A DNA stretch of 64,000 nucleotides, from the NCBI GenBank assembly GCA_947626165.1, contig CANQRG010000003.1:72375-136374 (forward strand). The letters are read 5' to 3'. Positions 28,684-38,109 of this stretch are shown in pieces (the first letter of the stretch is position 1; the number at the start of each line of letters is the position of its first letter). Source of the stretch: an uncultured Clostridia bacterium (GTDB lineage Bacteria; Bacillota; Clostridia; Oscillospirales; Ruminococcaceae). The notes under the pieces were generated by a model that saw only the letters and a program-made list of their open reading frames with translations, did no database searches and was not told the origin of the DNA. A program made the position numbers and the translations under genes.

Positions 28684-31600
28684 TTATTCTTCGCTAATAC
28701 CGTTCGGAACATCTTCCTGCTCAAGATTCTGCTCAAATTCGTCCTCGGCATTATCTTCGGCATCTTCATCAATTTCATTATCAAAGAAATCCGACTCATC
28801 ATCTAATAAATTATCTAAATCATCATCTGACTCTTCTTCATCGTCATCTTCGTCATCAATGTCAATGCTCTCTATATTTCCTCCGCCATCTTCTGCGAAG
28901 AATCCTTCGCTCAGGTCATCTTCCTCCAAAGACATCTGAATGTCGTCATCAATAGTTGTTTTAGGAGCCGAATCCTCGTCCTCAAACGATTGCTTCAAGT
29001 CAATTTCCTCTCCGGCAGAATCCAATACTCTAACGTCAAGAGAAAGCGACTGTAGCTCTTTTACAAGAACCTTAAATGATTCAGGTATTCCAGGATTAGG
29101 AACATTCTGTCCCTTAACGATCGACTCATAAGTCTTTACACGTCCAACAGTATCATCGGATTTAACGGTTAGTATCTCCTGTAGAGTGTAAGCCGCACCG
29201 TAAGCTTCAAGCGCCCAAACCTCCATCTCTCCGAATCTCTGTCCGCCGAACTGCGCTTTACCTCCGAGAGGCTGCTGCGTAACAAGCGAATAAGGACCGA
29301 CTGAACGTGCGTGAATTTTGTCGTCTACCAGATGGTGTAATTTAAGATAATACATATATCCAACAGTAACACGGTTATCGAACTTTTCGCCGGTTCTTCC
29401 GTCGTAGAGAGTTACCTTTCCGTCCTCTGCCATACCTGCTTCCTTAAAGCACTCTCTGATATCCTCCTCGTGCGCTCCGTCGAATACAGGGGTCATGATC
29501 TTCCAGCCAAGCTTCTTAGCAGCCATACCCAGATGAACCTCAAGCACCTGTCCGATGTTCATACGAGAAGGTACGCCAAGCGGGTTCAATACTATATCAA
29601 GAGGCGTTCCGTCCTCTAAGAACGGCATATCCTCCTGTGGAAGAATTCTCGAAACAACACCCTTGTTTCCGTGACGTCCTGCCATCTTATCCCCGACGCT
29701 TATTTTTCTCTTTTGAGCAATATAGCATCTTACTAGTTTATTAACTCCAGGTGAAAGCTCGTCGCAGTTTTCTCTGGTAAACACTTTAACGTCAATGATA
29801 ACTCCCGATTCCCCGTGAGGAACTTTAAGAGAATTGTCTCTAACCTCTCTTGCCTTCTCACCAAAAATAGCGCGGAGAAGTCTTTCCTCAGCAGTCAACT
29901 CTGTCTCGCCCTTAGGCGTAACTTTACCTACAAGAATATCTCCCGACCTAACCTCTGCTCCGATTCTGATAATACCGTCCTCGTCCAGGTCCTTAAGCGA
30001 ATCCTCACCTACATTAGGGATATCTCTTGTGATTTCCTCAGGTCCCAGCTTTGTATCTCTTGCTTCTATCTCGTATTCTTCAATATGAATAGAAGTGTAT
30101 TTATCGTCTTTAACAAGGTTTTCATTCAGAAGTACAGCGTCCTCGTAGTTATAACCTTCCCATGTCATAAAGCCTATCAAAGCGTTCTTTCCTAAAGAAA
30201 TCTCGCCGTTTGAAGTTGCAGGACCGTCGGCAATTACCTGACCCTTTTCAATCTTCTCTCCCTTTTCGACGATAGGTCTTTGGTTTGTGCAGGTTCCTGC
30301 GTTTGAACGCTTGAACTTAGTAAGCGTATACTTTCTGACATTTCCGCCGTCTTCGCGGACAACTATTTCATCTGCCGATACGCTCCTAACAACGCCGTCT
30401 GCTTTAGCGACAATGGCAACGCCTGAGTCAACGCAAGCCTTATACTCCATACCTGTTCCTACGATAGGAGCCTCAGTTTTCAGCAGAGGTACAGCCTGAC
30501 GCTGCATATTAGAACCCATAAGCGCACGGTTAGCGTCGTCGTTCTCCAAGAATGGTATCATCGCCGTAGCAACAGAAACGACCATCTTAGGAGAAACGTC
30601 CATATAGTCAACCTCTTCTCTGTCGAACTCAGAGATCTGATCGCGGTAACGTCCGTTTACCTTTGCTCTTGCAAATTTTCCGTCCTCAGTTAGCGGTTCG
30701 TTAGCCTGTGCAACAATATAATTATCCTCAATGTCGGCTGTCATATATACTACTTCATCAGTAACAACGCCTGTCTCCTTGTCGACCTTACGATACGGAG
30801 CTTCAATAAATCCGTATTCGTTTATTCTTGCAAAAGAAGCAAGGTAAGAAATGAGTCCGATATTAGGTCCTTCAGGAGTCTCGATAGGACACATTCTTCC
30901 GTAGTGCGTATAGTGAACGTCACGAACCTCAAATCCGGCTCTGTCACGAGACAGACCGCCGGGTCCTAACGCTGAAAGCCTTCTCTTATGAGTAAGCTCT
31001 GCAAGCGGGTTGTTCTGATCCATAAACTGAGACAGCGGTGACGATCCAAAGAACTCTTTTATAGCCGCCGTTACAGGTCTTATATTTATAAGCGCAGCAG
31101 GAGTAACGACATCCAAATCCTGAGACTGAATATTCATTCTCTCACGGACAACTCTTTCCATTCTTGTAAAACCAATCCTAAACTGGTTTTGCAAAAGCTC
31201 TCCGACGCTTCTTATTCTTCTGTTGCCGAGGTGGTCAATATCGTCAACCGTTCCAACGCCCTCGCACAGGTTCAAAAAATATGAAATTGTTGCAATAATA
31301 TCGTCATAAGTTATATTCTTTGAAACAAGCTCGTCAACACGGTTTTTGATGTTTTCTTTAAGCTCATTCTCAGTTTCAGACGTCTCAAGGATTTCTTTTA
31401 AAACATCAAAGCAAACCAATTCGTTTATTCCCAATTCTTCAACGTCAAATTCAACATACTTCTTAATGTCGACCATTCCGTTTGAAATTATCTTAACTTC
31501 TTTTTCCTCGACCTTGTTTATTATTTCGCCTTCGATGTTCAAGCTTTCTTTTACTTCAACATTTACAAAAGCTTCTTTTACTCCGGCGTTCTGAATTTCC

Positions 31601-32553
31601 TCAGCCTTTTTATAGTCAACAAGCTCACCGGCGTCAGCCATTATTTCACCGGTCATAGGATTTACTACAGGCTGTGACAAAGTATGTCCTGCAAGTCTTG
31701 AAGCGATACCAAGCTTATTATTAAATTTATATCTTCCAAATCTAGCCAAGTCATATCTCTTAGGGTCAAAGAATAAATTGTATAAATGAGAAACCGCACT
31801 GTCAACAGTCGGAGGCTCACCCGGACGAAGCTTTCTATACACCTCAAGCAAAGCTTCCTCTCTGTTAGCAGTCTGATCCTTCAGTTCTATTGTATGGATA
31901 AGTCTCTCATCCTCGCCGAAGGTTTTATATATATCATCATTTGTTCCAATACCTATTGCTCTTATAAAGGTGGTAATTGGAATTTTCCTGTTTTTATCAA
32001 TTCTTACATATACAACGTCATTGGAGTCCATTTCATATTCGAGCCATGCACCGCGGCTGGGAATAACAGTAGACTTGAATAAGTCCTTTCCTGTCTTGTC
32101 CTTATCAAACGAATAGTACACTCCAGGCGAACGCACAAGCTGCGATACAATAACACGTTCAGCACCGTTGATTACAAATGTTCCGCTGTCAGTCATCAAA
32201 GGAAAGTCTCCCATAAAGACTTCACTCTCTTTGATTTCTCCTGTTTCTGTATTGTTCAGCCTTGCAGTTACTCTTAAAGGCGCAGCATACGTTACATCTC
32301 TTTCTTTGCACTCGGCAACAGTATACTTAGGTTCATCGTCGATTCTGTAATCAATGAAGCTCAGTTCAAGAGTTCTGTTGTAATCAGTGATAGAAGACAC
32401 ATCTCTGAACACTTCTCTCAAACCTTCATCCAAGAACCATTTATATGACTTTTTCTGAACTTCGATAAGATTCGGCATTTTCAAAACTTCGTTGATCTTA
32501 GCAAAGCTCTTACGGGTTGTTTTGCCAAGCTTGACATCCTTGACATTTACCAT
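28684..32553 (-). CDS. rpoB: RNA polymerase subunit beta, with acidic C-terminal tail
   Basis: 1289 residues from the ATG at 32551-32553 (AAGGAG 11 nt upstream; the longest frame starts at a GTG overlapping that site). The rifampicin-binding region reads [20 protein letters not shown], carrying the D, H and S residues (E. coli 516, 526, 531) of the sensitive form. The conserved end (LSLDVRVLD) is followed by about 100 residues very rich in Asp and Glu ([15 protein letters not shown] and similar), which is longer and more acidic than usual. rplJL are not immediately upstream; a strong separate promoter (32713-32741) drives rpoBC. Confidence 0.99.
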   Translation of the reverse strand: MVNVKDVKLGKTTRKSFAKINEVLKMPNLIEVQKKSYKWFLDEGLREVFRDVSSITDYNRTLELSFIDYRIDDEPKYTVAECKERDVTYAAPLRVTARLNNTETGEIKESEVFMGDFPLMTDSGTFVINGAERVIVSQLVRSPGVYYSFDKDKTGKDLFKSTVIPSRGAWLEYEMDSNDVVYVRIDKNRKIPITTFIRAIGIGTNDDIYKTFGEDERLIHTIELKDQTANREEALLEVYRKLRPGEPPTVDSAVSHLYNLFFDPKRYDLARFGRYKFNNKLGIASRLAGHTLSQPVVNPMTGEIMADAGELVDYKKAEEIQNAGVKEAFVNVEVKESLNIEGEIINKVEEKEVKIISNGMVDIKKYVEFDVEELGINELVCFDVLKEILETSETENELKENIKNRVDELVSKNITYDDIIATISYFLNLCEGVGTVDDIDHLGNRRIRSVGELLQNQFRIGFTRMERVVRERMNIQSQDLDVVTPAALINIRPVTAAIKEFFGSSPLSQFMDQNNPLAELTHKRRLSALGPGGLSRDRAGFEVRDVHYTHYGRMCPIETPEGPNIGLISYLASFARINEYGFIEAPYRKVDKETGVVTDEVVYMTADIEDNYIVAQANEPLTEDGKFARAKVNGRYRDQISEFDREEVDYMDVSPKMVVSVATAMIPFLENDDANRALMGSNMQRQAVPLLKTEAPIVGTGMEYKACVDSGVAIVAKADGVVRSVSADEIVVREDGGNVRKYTLTKFKRSNAGTCTNQRPIVEKGEKIEKGQVIADGPATSNGEISLGKNALIGFMTWEGYNYEDAVLLNENLVKDDKYTSIHIEEYEIEARDTKLGPEEITRDIPNVGEDSLKDLDEDGIIRIGAEVRSGDILVGKVTPKGETELTAEERLLRAIFGEKAREVRDNSLKVPHGESGVIIDVKVFTRENCDELSPGVNKLVRCYIAQKRKISVGDKMAGRHGNKGVVSRILPQEDMPFLEDGTPLDIVLNPLGVPSRMNIGQVLEVHLGMAAKKLGWKIMTPVFDGAHEEDIRECFKEAGMAEDGKVTLYDGRTGEKFDNRVTVGYMYYLKLHHLVDDKIHARSVGPYSLVTQQPLGGKAQFGGQRFGEMEVWALEAYGAAYTLQEILTVKSDDTVGRVKTYESIVKGQNVPNPGIPESFKVLVKELQSLSLDVRVLDSAGEEIDLKQSFEDEDSAPKTTIDDDIQMSLEEDDLSEGFFAEDGGGNIESIDIDDEDDDEEESDDDLDNLLDDESDFFDNEIDEDAEDNAEDEFEQNLEQEDVPNGISEE

Positions 32554-32569
32554 AGGCTTAATCACTCCT

Positions 32570-32706
32570 TAATCTATTCAAACTAGCTCAGGGTGTACCA
32601 TTTCAGCTTCACATATATACAAAAATAGCTAAAAAAAACCTAAATTTCACTTCCCTTAACCTATGAATTTTGTTGTAAATAGGTGCAAAACGCCATTATG
32701 ATACAT
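32570..32706 (-). promoter_or_regulatory. rpoB 5' leader
   Basis: About 150 nt of untranslated leader. It contains an ACCTAT/ATAGGT hairpin around 32658-32683, a run of T residues near 32633-32640, and a TAGCT/AGCTA inverted repeat nearer the gene. The first hairpin is separated from the T-run, so attenuation is possible but not clear. Confidence 0.3.
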
Positions 32707-32712
32707 TGTATT

Positions 32713-32741
32713 ATTATATTACAATTCCAAAATCTTGTCAA
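32713..32741 (-). promoter_or_regulatory. Consensus SigA promoter of rpoBC
   Basis: TTGACA (32736-32741), 17-nt spacer, TATAAT (32713-32718): a perfect match, fitting a very active gene pair. Confidence 0.88.
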
Positions 32742-32836
32742 GGGTTTTTATAAAAAATTTTTAAATTAAGAAAAAATACCTTCAAATGTCATTAGAATAT
32801 TACTTACAAATAAACAATTAGAAATATGAATACCAA

Positions 32837-32879
32837 CAAAAAAGCCCTTGAATTGTAAATGTTACAATTCAAAAGCTTT
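32837..32879 (-). terminator. Strong terminator downstream of the VanY-type gene
   Basis: An 18-pair stem (AAAGCTTTTGAATTGTAA with TTACAATTCAAGGGCTTT, two G-U) followed by TTTTTT on the minus strand. It insulates rpoBC from upstream transcription. Confidence 0.88.
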
Positions 32880-32919
32880 AATTTTTATACTTTCTTACTT
32901 TAATTACAAAAGTTGATAA

Positions 32920-34098
32920 TCACAATTCATCAGAGGGAACTGTAGTTGTAGAGGCTGTTATAACCGAGTCTGAATCGCCGTCGGAGGTTGCCTGTGTAGG
33001 CTGAGTGTTATTGTTTACAGGAGCTTCTGTTTGCAAAGCTGCCGAAGCAGATGACAATTCAGCCGCAGAACTCTGATCGGCGATTGCTTCGGCGTCCTCG
33101 CCCAGATTAACTGTTATAATAAAGCCGTCAACATTGTTACCTGAAATTTCATAGTTATATTGGCTGCCGTTTTCATCAAGAGGAATTTGAATACTTGTTT
33201 TATCCTTCGCAGCTTTGATATAATATATTCCGTACTTTATATTATTAGACGCAGTGTAAATCAGCGGTTTATCGTACGAGTAGGTTTTGAGAAAATCGTG
33301 ATATTCCTCAAGGCACAATGCTTTTTCAACCATAATTTCAGAATGAGGAACGCCTACATATCTTAAATGCCACGGCTCAGCTTGAATACCGGTAATAGAT
33401 TCCTTATCCTTTGTATATCGGGTGATAATTCCGTACTTAGCGGCATTGTCTGTAATCCATTGAAATTTGCCTGTTCCCTTATACTCAGGATAGCCTTCTG
33501 TATTGATTCCCAAATCAATAGCAAGACCAGTATGGCTCTCTGAAAAGCCTTCCTTGTTGTACTTTACTGATTCGGCGCCTGTTGATTCGGTATCAGCGTT
33601 GTAAAGCTCTTTCTGCTCTTCAACTGTTCTGTATCCGCTTGTGAGCATTACAGTGTTATTTTTAGAGCTTTTGTAAAAATCAATAAGCAAATTGCTTAAA
33701 GCAACGGCAAAGTTCTGAGAAACAGAAACAGACGAATCAGTCATGGCAAAACGCATTTTTCCATTTTTGTTTGTGCTGTATTTATACATTGAAGTAAGAC
33801 TTTCAGGCTCTTGATCCTTAAAAGCATACTCGTGTTCCTTATTCACCAATATAAGGTTGCCTGAATAAAGTATATCATTGTTGACAATTTCAACATACTC
33901 AGAGTTATCAGAAAGACTGTTTTTAGACTGAGCGTTATCAGGCTTTACCTGTTTAGATACTGTAGAAACGACATTGTGATTATTATTTGATCCGTCTTTT
34001 GAACAAGACGAAGCAATTATAAGTATGAATAGTAATACCACAGCCAATAACACAGCAACATTTTTGTATTTTAAGTTACGCCAAATATTCTGTGACAT
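32920..34098 (-). CDS. VanY-type D-alanyl-D-alanine carboxypeptidase family protein
   Basis: 392 residues. An N-terminal hydrophobic segment (about 13-30) ends in ASSC (C32), which may be a weak lipobox or simply an anchor. The peptidase M15B/VanY domain (about 75-260) has the zinc motif SESHTGLAIDLG (H189, D195) and EPWHLRYVG (E241, H244). The C-terminus is a Ser/Thr/Asp-rich low-complexity tail of about 50 residues. Likely trims the terminal D-Ala of peptidoglycan stems outside the membrane. No van resistance genes are nearby, so a housekeeping wall role is more likely than glycopeptide resistance. Confidence 0.88.
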   Translation of the reverse strand: MSQNIWRNLKYKNVAVLLAVVLLFILIIASSCSKDGSNNNHNVVSTVSKQVKPDNAQSKNSLSDNSEYVEIVNNDILYSGNLILVNKEHEYAFKDQEPESLTSMYKYSTNKNGKMRFAMTDSSVSVSQNFAVALSNLLIDFYKSSKNNTVMLTSGYRTVEEQKELYNADTESTGAESVKYNKEGFSESHTGLAIDLGINTEGYPEYKGTGKFQWITDNAAKYGIITRYTKDKESITGIQAEPWHLRYVGVPHSEIMVEKALCLEEYHDFLKTYSYDKPLIYTASNNIKYGIYYIKAAKDKTSIQIPLDENGSQYNYEISGNNVDGFIITVNLGEDAEAIADQSSAAELSSASAALQTEAPVNNNTQPTQATSDGDSDSVITASTTTVPSDEL

Positions 34099-34136
34099 AA
34101 TTATCCTCCAAATATAAATATAACATTACATATTAG

Positions 34137-34165
34137 ATTATATCACATAAAAATACTTTTTTAAA
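34137..34165 (-). promoter_or_regulatory. Probable promoter of the VanY-type gene
   Basis: TTTAAA (34160-34165), 17 nt, TATAAT (34137-34142) preceded by TGA (extended -10). Confidence 0.5.
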
Positions 34166-34232
34166 GTCCTTACAGTAATTTAAGACTTTTTACACAAATA
34201 ATCTCAATATCTTTTGTAAGCTTTGCACAAAA

Positions 34233-34270
34233 TAAAACCCGATACGATACTTCATACCGGGTTTTATTTT
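34233..34270 (-). terminator. Terminator of the SASP gene
   Basis: AAAACCCGGTAT pairs with ATCGGGTTTT (small internal differences) followed by ATTTT on the minus strand. Confidence 0.8.
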
Positions 34271-34298
34271 ATTCAGTCATTATACTATTAACTAATTC

Positions 34299-34481
34299 TT
34301 ATTGTGCTGTTTTGTACGCGTCGATCATCTTTTTTACCATCTGGCCCCCAATTGAACCAGCCTGACGTGATGTTAAATCTCCGTTGTAACCCTGCTTAAG
34401 ATTTACGCCAACTTCGTTTGCAGCTTCCATCTTGAACTTTTCAAGATTCTGTCTGCCCTGTTCTGTAGTGATACCTTTCAT
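34299..34481 (-). CDS. Alpha/beta-type small acid-soluble spore protein
   Basis: 60 residues. Binds and protects forespore DNA, changing its helical form and UV photochemistry, and is degraded at germination. The family core is clear: KMEAANEVGVNL followed by GYNGDLTSRQAGSIGGQMVKKMI. The usual germination-protease site region (EAANEVG) is present. Good ribosome site (AAAAGGAG). A SigG promoter is expected, but I could not find a convincing -35/-10 pair in the AT-rich upstream sequence. It supports a spore-forming host. Confidence 0.97.
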   Translation of the reverse strand: MKGITTEQGRQNLEKFKMEAANEVGVNLKQGYNGDLTSRQAGSIGGQMVKKMIDAYKTAQ

Positions 34482-34665
34482 TTCATTTCACTCCTTTTCG
34501 TAAATTTGAGTTTGCCTTATTATTATTACTCTCTTTTTCATCAATATAAGAGGTAATTTTTTATAAAACTACAAATAAAACGAAAGGTCGATTTTATGAA
34601 AATTCATTTTCATTAATTAAAAATTAATTTAATGAAACTATAACAGATTTGTTAAACACGCATCA

Positions 34666-35832
34666 TTATGCAGATATCAAATTATTTAAGTGCTGTCTTA
34701 ATACATCATTATAAACACTTTCAATCTGTTCAGCAAAGGTTTCCTTAGAAAATTTTTGTTTTGCAATTTCTGCCGCTTTCTCTTTCATATATGAAATATC
34801 CTCATTCAGCAGACAGTCAAGATACATTGAGAATTCACTCTCATTTGTATACGCATAACCGTTAACACCATCTACCAAAACATTATCAAGACATTTGTCC
34901 TTTTTGCAAAGCAACACAAGACCATTCGCAAGAGCCTCAATATATGTAAGTCCCTGAGTTTCGCTCTGAGAAGCGCTGACAAATATATCACCGGCACAAT
35001 AATAGTTTCTCATTTCACTGTAATTTACCATTCCGGTCATAATAGTCATATCCTGCAGGTTTGATTCCTTGATCTTCTGCTCAATTTCTTCTCTATAAGG
35101 TCCGTCGCCGACAATTAAAAACACTGCGTTTTGAGGTTTATTTCTCCCAAGAAATTCTATCAGCTCGTCAATATTCTTTTCCTCAGCAAGACGACCCGTA
35201 TATAATATAACCTTTTTATCATCAGGAATACCCAGACGTCTTTTGAACTCTTTACGCTCCGCATTGTTATTTTCAGAAACTATCATATCCAGATCCAACC
35301 CCGAAGGTACGACCTGAACAGGCGTTTTGCAGTTGTATTTATTTAAAATGCTTTCAACCTTTACGGTAGGAGCAATCATACAATCAGTATGCCTTGAAAT
35401 ATGTCTGGTGAACATTCTAACTGCTGTTCTTCCCAGCTTTATGCTAGGAGAAAAATAGTGAGTATAGTCCTCATAAATAGTATGATATGTATGAACTATC
35501 GGCGCTTGGGTAACGTCCGCAATCTTTCTTGCAAGAGTAAACGTGCTGAATTCGCATTGCGAGTGAATTATATCAGGTTTCCACTTAATAATGTTTTGAA
35601 TCAGCCTGCTTTTCAACGGAATTTTAACTCTTGCACAAGGGTAAATCCTTTCTGCGTTTACCGAACCGATATATGTCGTATTTCCGTTTACATAAGAAAA
35701 CCGTGTTTCAGAAAGAGTGAGAATTTTAACGTCATGGCCAAGCTGTCTTAAACCCGTTTCAAGATTTCTTACCGATGTCGCAACACCGTTTGCCGCTGTT
35801 TTGTACCAATCGGTTGTTATAAGAACCTTCAA
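34666..35832 (-). CDS. Glycosyltransferase family 4 (possible diacylglycerol glucosyltransferase)
   Basis: 388 residues from a TTG (35830-35832) preceded by GGAGGAG; the longer frame reads through that site. Two Rossmann domains of GT-B fold. The N-terminal part (ITTDWYKTAANGVATSVRNL, then HTYHTIYEDYTHY) resembles the acceptor domain of 1,2-diacylglycerol 3-glucosyltransferases. The nucleotide-sugar part has YTGRLAEEKN, VGDGPY and the E-x7-E motif in SETQGLTYIEA. It may make glycolipid anchors for lipoteichoic acid; the acceptor is inferred. Own promoter at 35891-35919. Confidence 0.87.
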   Translation of the reverse strand: MKVLITTDWYKTAANGVATSVRNLETGLRQLGHDVKILTLSETRFSYVNGNTTYIGSVNAERIYPCARVKIPLKSRLIQNIIKWKPDIIHSQCEFSTFTLARKIADVTQAPIVHTYHTIYEDYTHYFSPSIKLGRTAVRMFTRHISRHTDCMIAPTVKVESILNKYNCKTPVQVVPSGLDLDMIVSENNNAERKEFKRRLGIPDDKKVILYTGRLAEEKNIDELIEFLGRNKPQNAVFLIVGDGPYREEIEQKIKESNLQDMTIMTGMVNYSEMRNYYCAGDIFVSASQSETQGLTYIEALANGLVLLCKKDKCLDNVLVDGVNGYAYTNESEFSMYLDCLLNEDISYMKEKAAEIAKQKFSKETFAEQIESVYNDVLRQHLNNLISA

Positions 35833-35890
35833 AAAATATCTCCTCCTTCCCAACTTTTTATTTTATAACTTTCTAACTTTACTTTCAACC

Positions 35891-35919
35891 ATTATAAAAT
35901 AAATTTATGTGATCTTCAA
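35891..35919 (-). promoter_or_regulatory. SigA-type promoter of the GT4 gene
   Basis: TTGAAG (35914-35919), 17 nt, TATAAT (35891-35896); leader about 50 nt. Confidence 0.6.
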
Positions 35920-36027
35920 GTAAAATATCTTAGTTAAACATATCACTTTTTTATCTAAATTATTATTGATAATTATTTTATTTATTATAACACAAAAAAA
36001 CAAATAAATCTACATTAAAAGCAAAAA

Positions 36028-36090
36028 ATAAAAAAGCCGACGCCAATTTAACTCGACACCAGCTTTTTTAAAACATTTACTTTACATCAT
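36028..36090 (-). ncRNA. Candidate small RNA: short promoter-to-terminator unit
   Basis: A perfect consensus promoter (36097-36125) is followed only about 20 nt after its expected start by a long terminator hairpin (about 36030-36068, 17 pairs including G-U, ending in TTTTTTATTTT). The predicted transcript is roughly 62 nt and contains no meaningful ORF (just ATGATGTAA). The GT4 gene downstream has its own promoter after this terminator, so the unit seems independent. It may be a small RNA or a remnant leader. No family is recognised. Confidence 0.5.
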
Positions 36091-36096
36091 ATGTCA

Positions 36097-36125
36097 ATTA
36101 TATTACATATACTGTAAATTGTCAA
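36097..36125 (-). promoter_or_regulatory. Perfect consensus SigA promoter of the short unit
   Basis: TTGACA (36120-36125), 17-nt spacer, TATAAT (36097-36102) on the minus strand. Confidence 0.8.
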
Positions 36126-36332
36126 GAAAAAATTCAAAAAAGTTTATAAAAATATTATAAATTAATTAAATCATCATACTAAAAAGTTGTTGCACAAATT
36201 TTAACACTTTTCTTTAAACTGCATATAATATCTTTTAAAAGCACCGCTTTGCCGTCAAATGCTTCGGGTAAAAATATCATAAAAATGAATTTACCAAACC
36301 CATATGCAAATAATATCTGCGGGGTGATTCTA

Positions 36333-36560
36333 TTGCATTATAATGATTTGCAGGATTTAATATATAACAGTTCAAGCAGCAGGAAATACTTTCTCTCACT
36401 ACCTGTTATTATGCAAATTGAACTTCACGAACACAATAATTACATTCACACTTCTGCCGGATTACACGCTCACGTTGAAGCAATAGAAAAGTACAACCAT
36501 GCAGTTGAAATAAGCGAAGCTTTAAGTTTTGGTTTAAATAGGCAAGGGATTAGGGAATAG
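36333..36560 (+). CDS. Small hypothetical protein
   Basis: 75 residues from a TTG start five nt after GGGGTGA (the frame is open back to an ATG at 36249, but that part looks non-coding and AT-rich). The protein (LHYNDLQDLIYNSSS, then YFLSLPVIMQIELHEH, HTSAGLHAHVEAIEKY) looks like a soluble helical protein with a balanced amino-acid composition, not a chance frame. I do not recognise a domain. It ends 12 nt before a repeat palindrome. No promoter or partner is clear. Confidence 0.5.
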   Translation: MHYNDLQDLIYNSSSSRKYFLSLPVIMQIELHEHNNYIHTSAGLHAHVEAIEKYNHAVEISEALSFGLNRQGIRE

Positions 36561-36572
36561 ACCGCCGAGCCA

Positions 36573-36589
36573 GCAGGGGTGACCCCTGC
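36573..36589 (+). repeat. Palindromic element, copy A
   Basis: GCAGGGG-TGA-CCCCTGC, a 7-bp perfect stem with a TGA loop, 12 nt after the stop of the small CDS. It shares layout but not stem sequence with the other copies (46504, 62031, 62275). Confidence 0.6.
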
Positions 36590-36600
36590 ACGCAGTGCTG

Positions 36601-36657
36601 CCTATTATAAATCTGAAAAATGTTCAAGTTTGTGCAACGGCAGACTTATCAATTGAT
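36601..36657 (+). repeat. 57-nt dispersed repeat block, copy A
   Basis: Begins CCTATTATAAATCTG and ends CTTATCAATTGAT. Near-identical 57-nt copies lie at 36722-36778 and 62057-62113, differing at a few positions only. It is not coding in any consistent frame. Confidence 0.85.
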
Positions 36658-36686
36658 ATTTGATAATGGATAATGGACAATTGACA
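36650..36686 (+). repeat. Short-unit low-complexity tract
   Basis: Run of 6-8 nt units of the type GATAATG, GATAATGG, ACAATTG following the 57-nt block. Similar tracts occur at 36771-36820, 46436-46461, 62105-62140 and 62195-62214. Confidence 0.7.
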
Positions 36687-36699
36687 GAAGCAAGACCGG

Positions 36700-36717
36700 A
36701 GAGCCGGCGGTGGCTCT
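36700..36717 (+). repeat. Palindromic element, copy B (weaker)
   Basis: AGAGCC and GGCTCT arms around a GC-rich 6-nt loop, directly before the second 57-nt block. Confidence 0.45.
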
Positions 36718-36721
36718 GCTA

Positions 36722-36778
36722 CCTATTATAAATCTGAAAAATGTTAAAGTTTATGCAACGACAGGCTTATCAATTGAT
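36722..36778 (+). repeat. 57-nt dispersed repeat block, copy B
   Basis: Second copy, 121 nt after the first, with a handful of substitutions (TTAAAG for TTCAAG, TATGC for TGTGC, ACAGGC for GCAGAC). Confidence 0.85.
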
Positions 36779-36820
36779 AATGGATAATGGACAATGGACA
36801 ATGGATAATTGATAATTGCA
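36771..36820 (+). repeat. Short-unit low-complexity tract
   Basis: About six consecutive ATAATGG/ACAATGG-type units after copy B. Confidence 0.7.
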
Positions 36821-36830
36821 AGAAGTAATA

Positions 36831-36865
36831 CAAGCGTTCGGAATTTTTCCGAACGATTTTGTTTT
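36831..36865 (+). terminator. Terminator-like hairpin shared with the 62.2 kb repeat
   Basis: CGTTCGGAA and TTCCGAACG arms (36835-36855) followed by ATTTTGTTTT on the plus strand. The same hairpin core occurs at 62155-62181. It lies 77 nt downstream of the minus-strand RNA methyltransferase stop, so it might terminate that gene too, though the T-run is better on the plus strand. Confidence 0.55.
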
Positions 36866-36931
36866 ATAAGCTATCTAACTGCTGATAAATTTACACCATT
36901 AACAAACTATAAAAAAAATTAATTACTGAAA

Positions 36932-38056
36932 TCATTTAAAATACATATAAAGCTGACATTTTATCATTCCGTTGTAAAGTTTCCTGCGCTTGTCAGCTCT
37001 TTTTCCAAAGAATTTCTCAAACTCCTCGTGAGGTGTAATTATATAACATGAACGCTCTCTGGACGGATCTAATCTCTCGCCCAGCCTTTTATAAAGCCTT
37101 TCTGCGTCTTTAATTTCTAACATTCTTTCTCCGTAAGGAGGATTGCAAAAGGTTATTGAATTATCAGGTTGTTTAAATCTTGATATATCCGCCTGCTTGA
37201 TAACCAGCTTTGACCCCACTCCTGCCTTTCTTGCGTTTGACTGCGTAAGGTCAACAGCTATGTCGTCAATATCAAACCCGAACGCCTTAAACTCCCCTTG
37301 CCTGTCAATTAAATCAAGAGCCTCAGCCCTTGCGTCATTCCAAATCTTGTCATCTATCTGAATCCAGTTCTGTGACGAAAATTTCCTCCTCAATCCCGGG
37401 GCAATGTTTAACGCTTTGTATGCCGCCTCTATCAAGAATGTTCCCGAACCGCACATAGGATCTAAAACTGTACTATTTGAACGCACTCTTGCTAGGTCGA
37501 CGATTCCCGCCGCTAAAGTTTCTTTAATAGGAGCGTCATTTGAATTTCTTCTATATCCTCTTTTGTGAAGCCCTGCACCACTTGTATCAAGAAAAATAGT
37601 AACTATATCCTTATGAATTGCAAATCTAACCTGATGCACAGGTCCGTCCTCATCAAACCAGCTTATTCCGTAAGCACTCTTTAAACGCTCAACTATAGCT
37701 TTTTTTATAATAGACTGACAGTCTGGTATACTGTGCAAAGCCGAGTTAAGAGAATACCCCTTAACAGGAAAAGCGTCGTTCTTTCCGATAAATCTCTCAA
37801 AAGGCAGACTTTTTACACCTTGAAAAAGCTCCTCAAAACTTTTAGCCTCAAAAGAACCAAGCTCTATAAGCACCCTCTCAGCCGTTGAAAGCCACAGATT
37901 TGCCTTAGCAAGTGTATAAAAGTCACCGTCAAATGAAATCTTTCCGTCCGTGACCTTGAGATTTTCACCGCCGATTTTCTTTATTTCATATGATAACACG
38001 CTCTCCAGACCGAACAGGCACGGACAGCAAAGTCGAATTTTATTCATTTTCATCAT
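36932..38056 (-). CDS. THUMP-domain class I RNA (guanine-N2) methyltransferase, RlmL/YpsC type
   Basis: 374 residues from one of three close ATGs (38056, 38053 or 38047; no strong ribosome site distinguishes them). An N-terminal THUMP RNA-binding domain (about 1-155) is followed by a UPF0020 methyltransferase with motif I LDPMCGSGTFLIEAA and catalytic FCNPPYGERM. The family modifies a 23S rRNA guanine; length and layout resemble YpsC. It lies just downstream of the PBP1A gene in the same direction, with a GGCTATC/GATAGCC hairpin in the gap. Confidence 0.88.
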   Translation of the reverse strand: MMKMNKIRLCCPCLFGLESVLSYEIKKIGGENLKVTDGKISFDGDFYTLAKANLWLSTAERVLIELGSFEAKSFEELFQGVKSLPFERFIGKNDAFPVKGYSLNSALHSIPDCQSIIKKAIVERLKSAYGISWFDEDGPVHQVRFAIHKDIVTIFLDTSGAGLHKRGYRRNSNDAPIKETLAAGIVDLARVRSNSTVLDPMCGSGTFLIEAAYKALNIAPGLRRKFSSQNWIQIDDKIWNDARAEALDLIDRQGEFKAFGFDIDDIAVDLTQSNARKAGVGSKLVIKQADISRFKQPDNSITFCNPPYGERMLEIKDAERLYKRLGERLDPSRERSCYIITPHEEFEKFFGKRADKRRKLYNGMIKCQLYMYFK

Positions 38057-38062
38057 AATGGC

Positions 38063-38094
38063 TATCCACTGCAAATGCCGTAGATAGCCAATCT
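38063..38094 (-). promoter_or_regulatory. Stem-loop between PBP1A and RNA methyltransferase genes
   Basis: GGCTATC and GATAGCC arms around a 16-nt loop, without a T-run. It may stabilise or process the joint transcript rather than end it. Confidence 0.4.
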
Positions 38095-38109
38095 CCTTAA
38101 TCTATTTAT

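Noticed and set aside
28670-28939. Ser-rich plus-strand ORF
   Set aside because: Reverse complement of the Asp/Glu-rich tail of rpoB; GAT and GAA repeats read as serine codons.
31070-31150. Rifampicin-resistance changes in rpoB
   Set aside because: The D, H and S positions of the rifampicin pocket are the sensitive residues.
32920-34098. Glycopeptide (vancomycin) resistance gene vanY
   Set aside because: Only the peptidase domain is shared; no vanH, vanA/B, vanX or vanRS genes are nearby.
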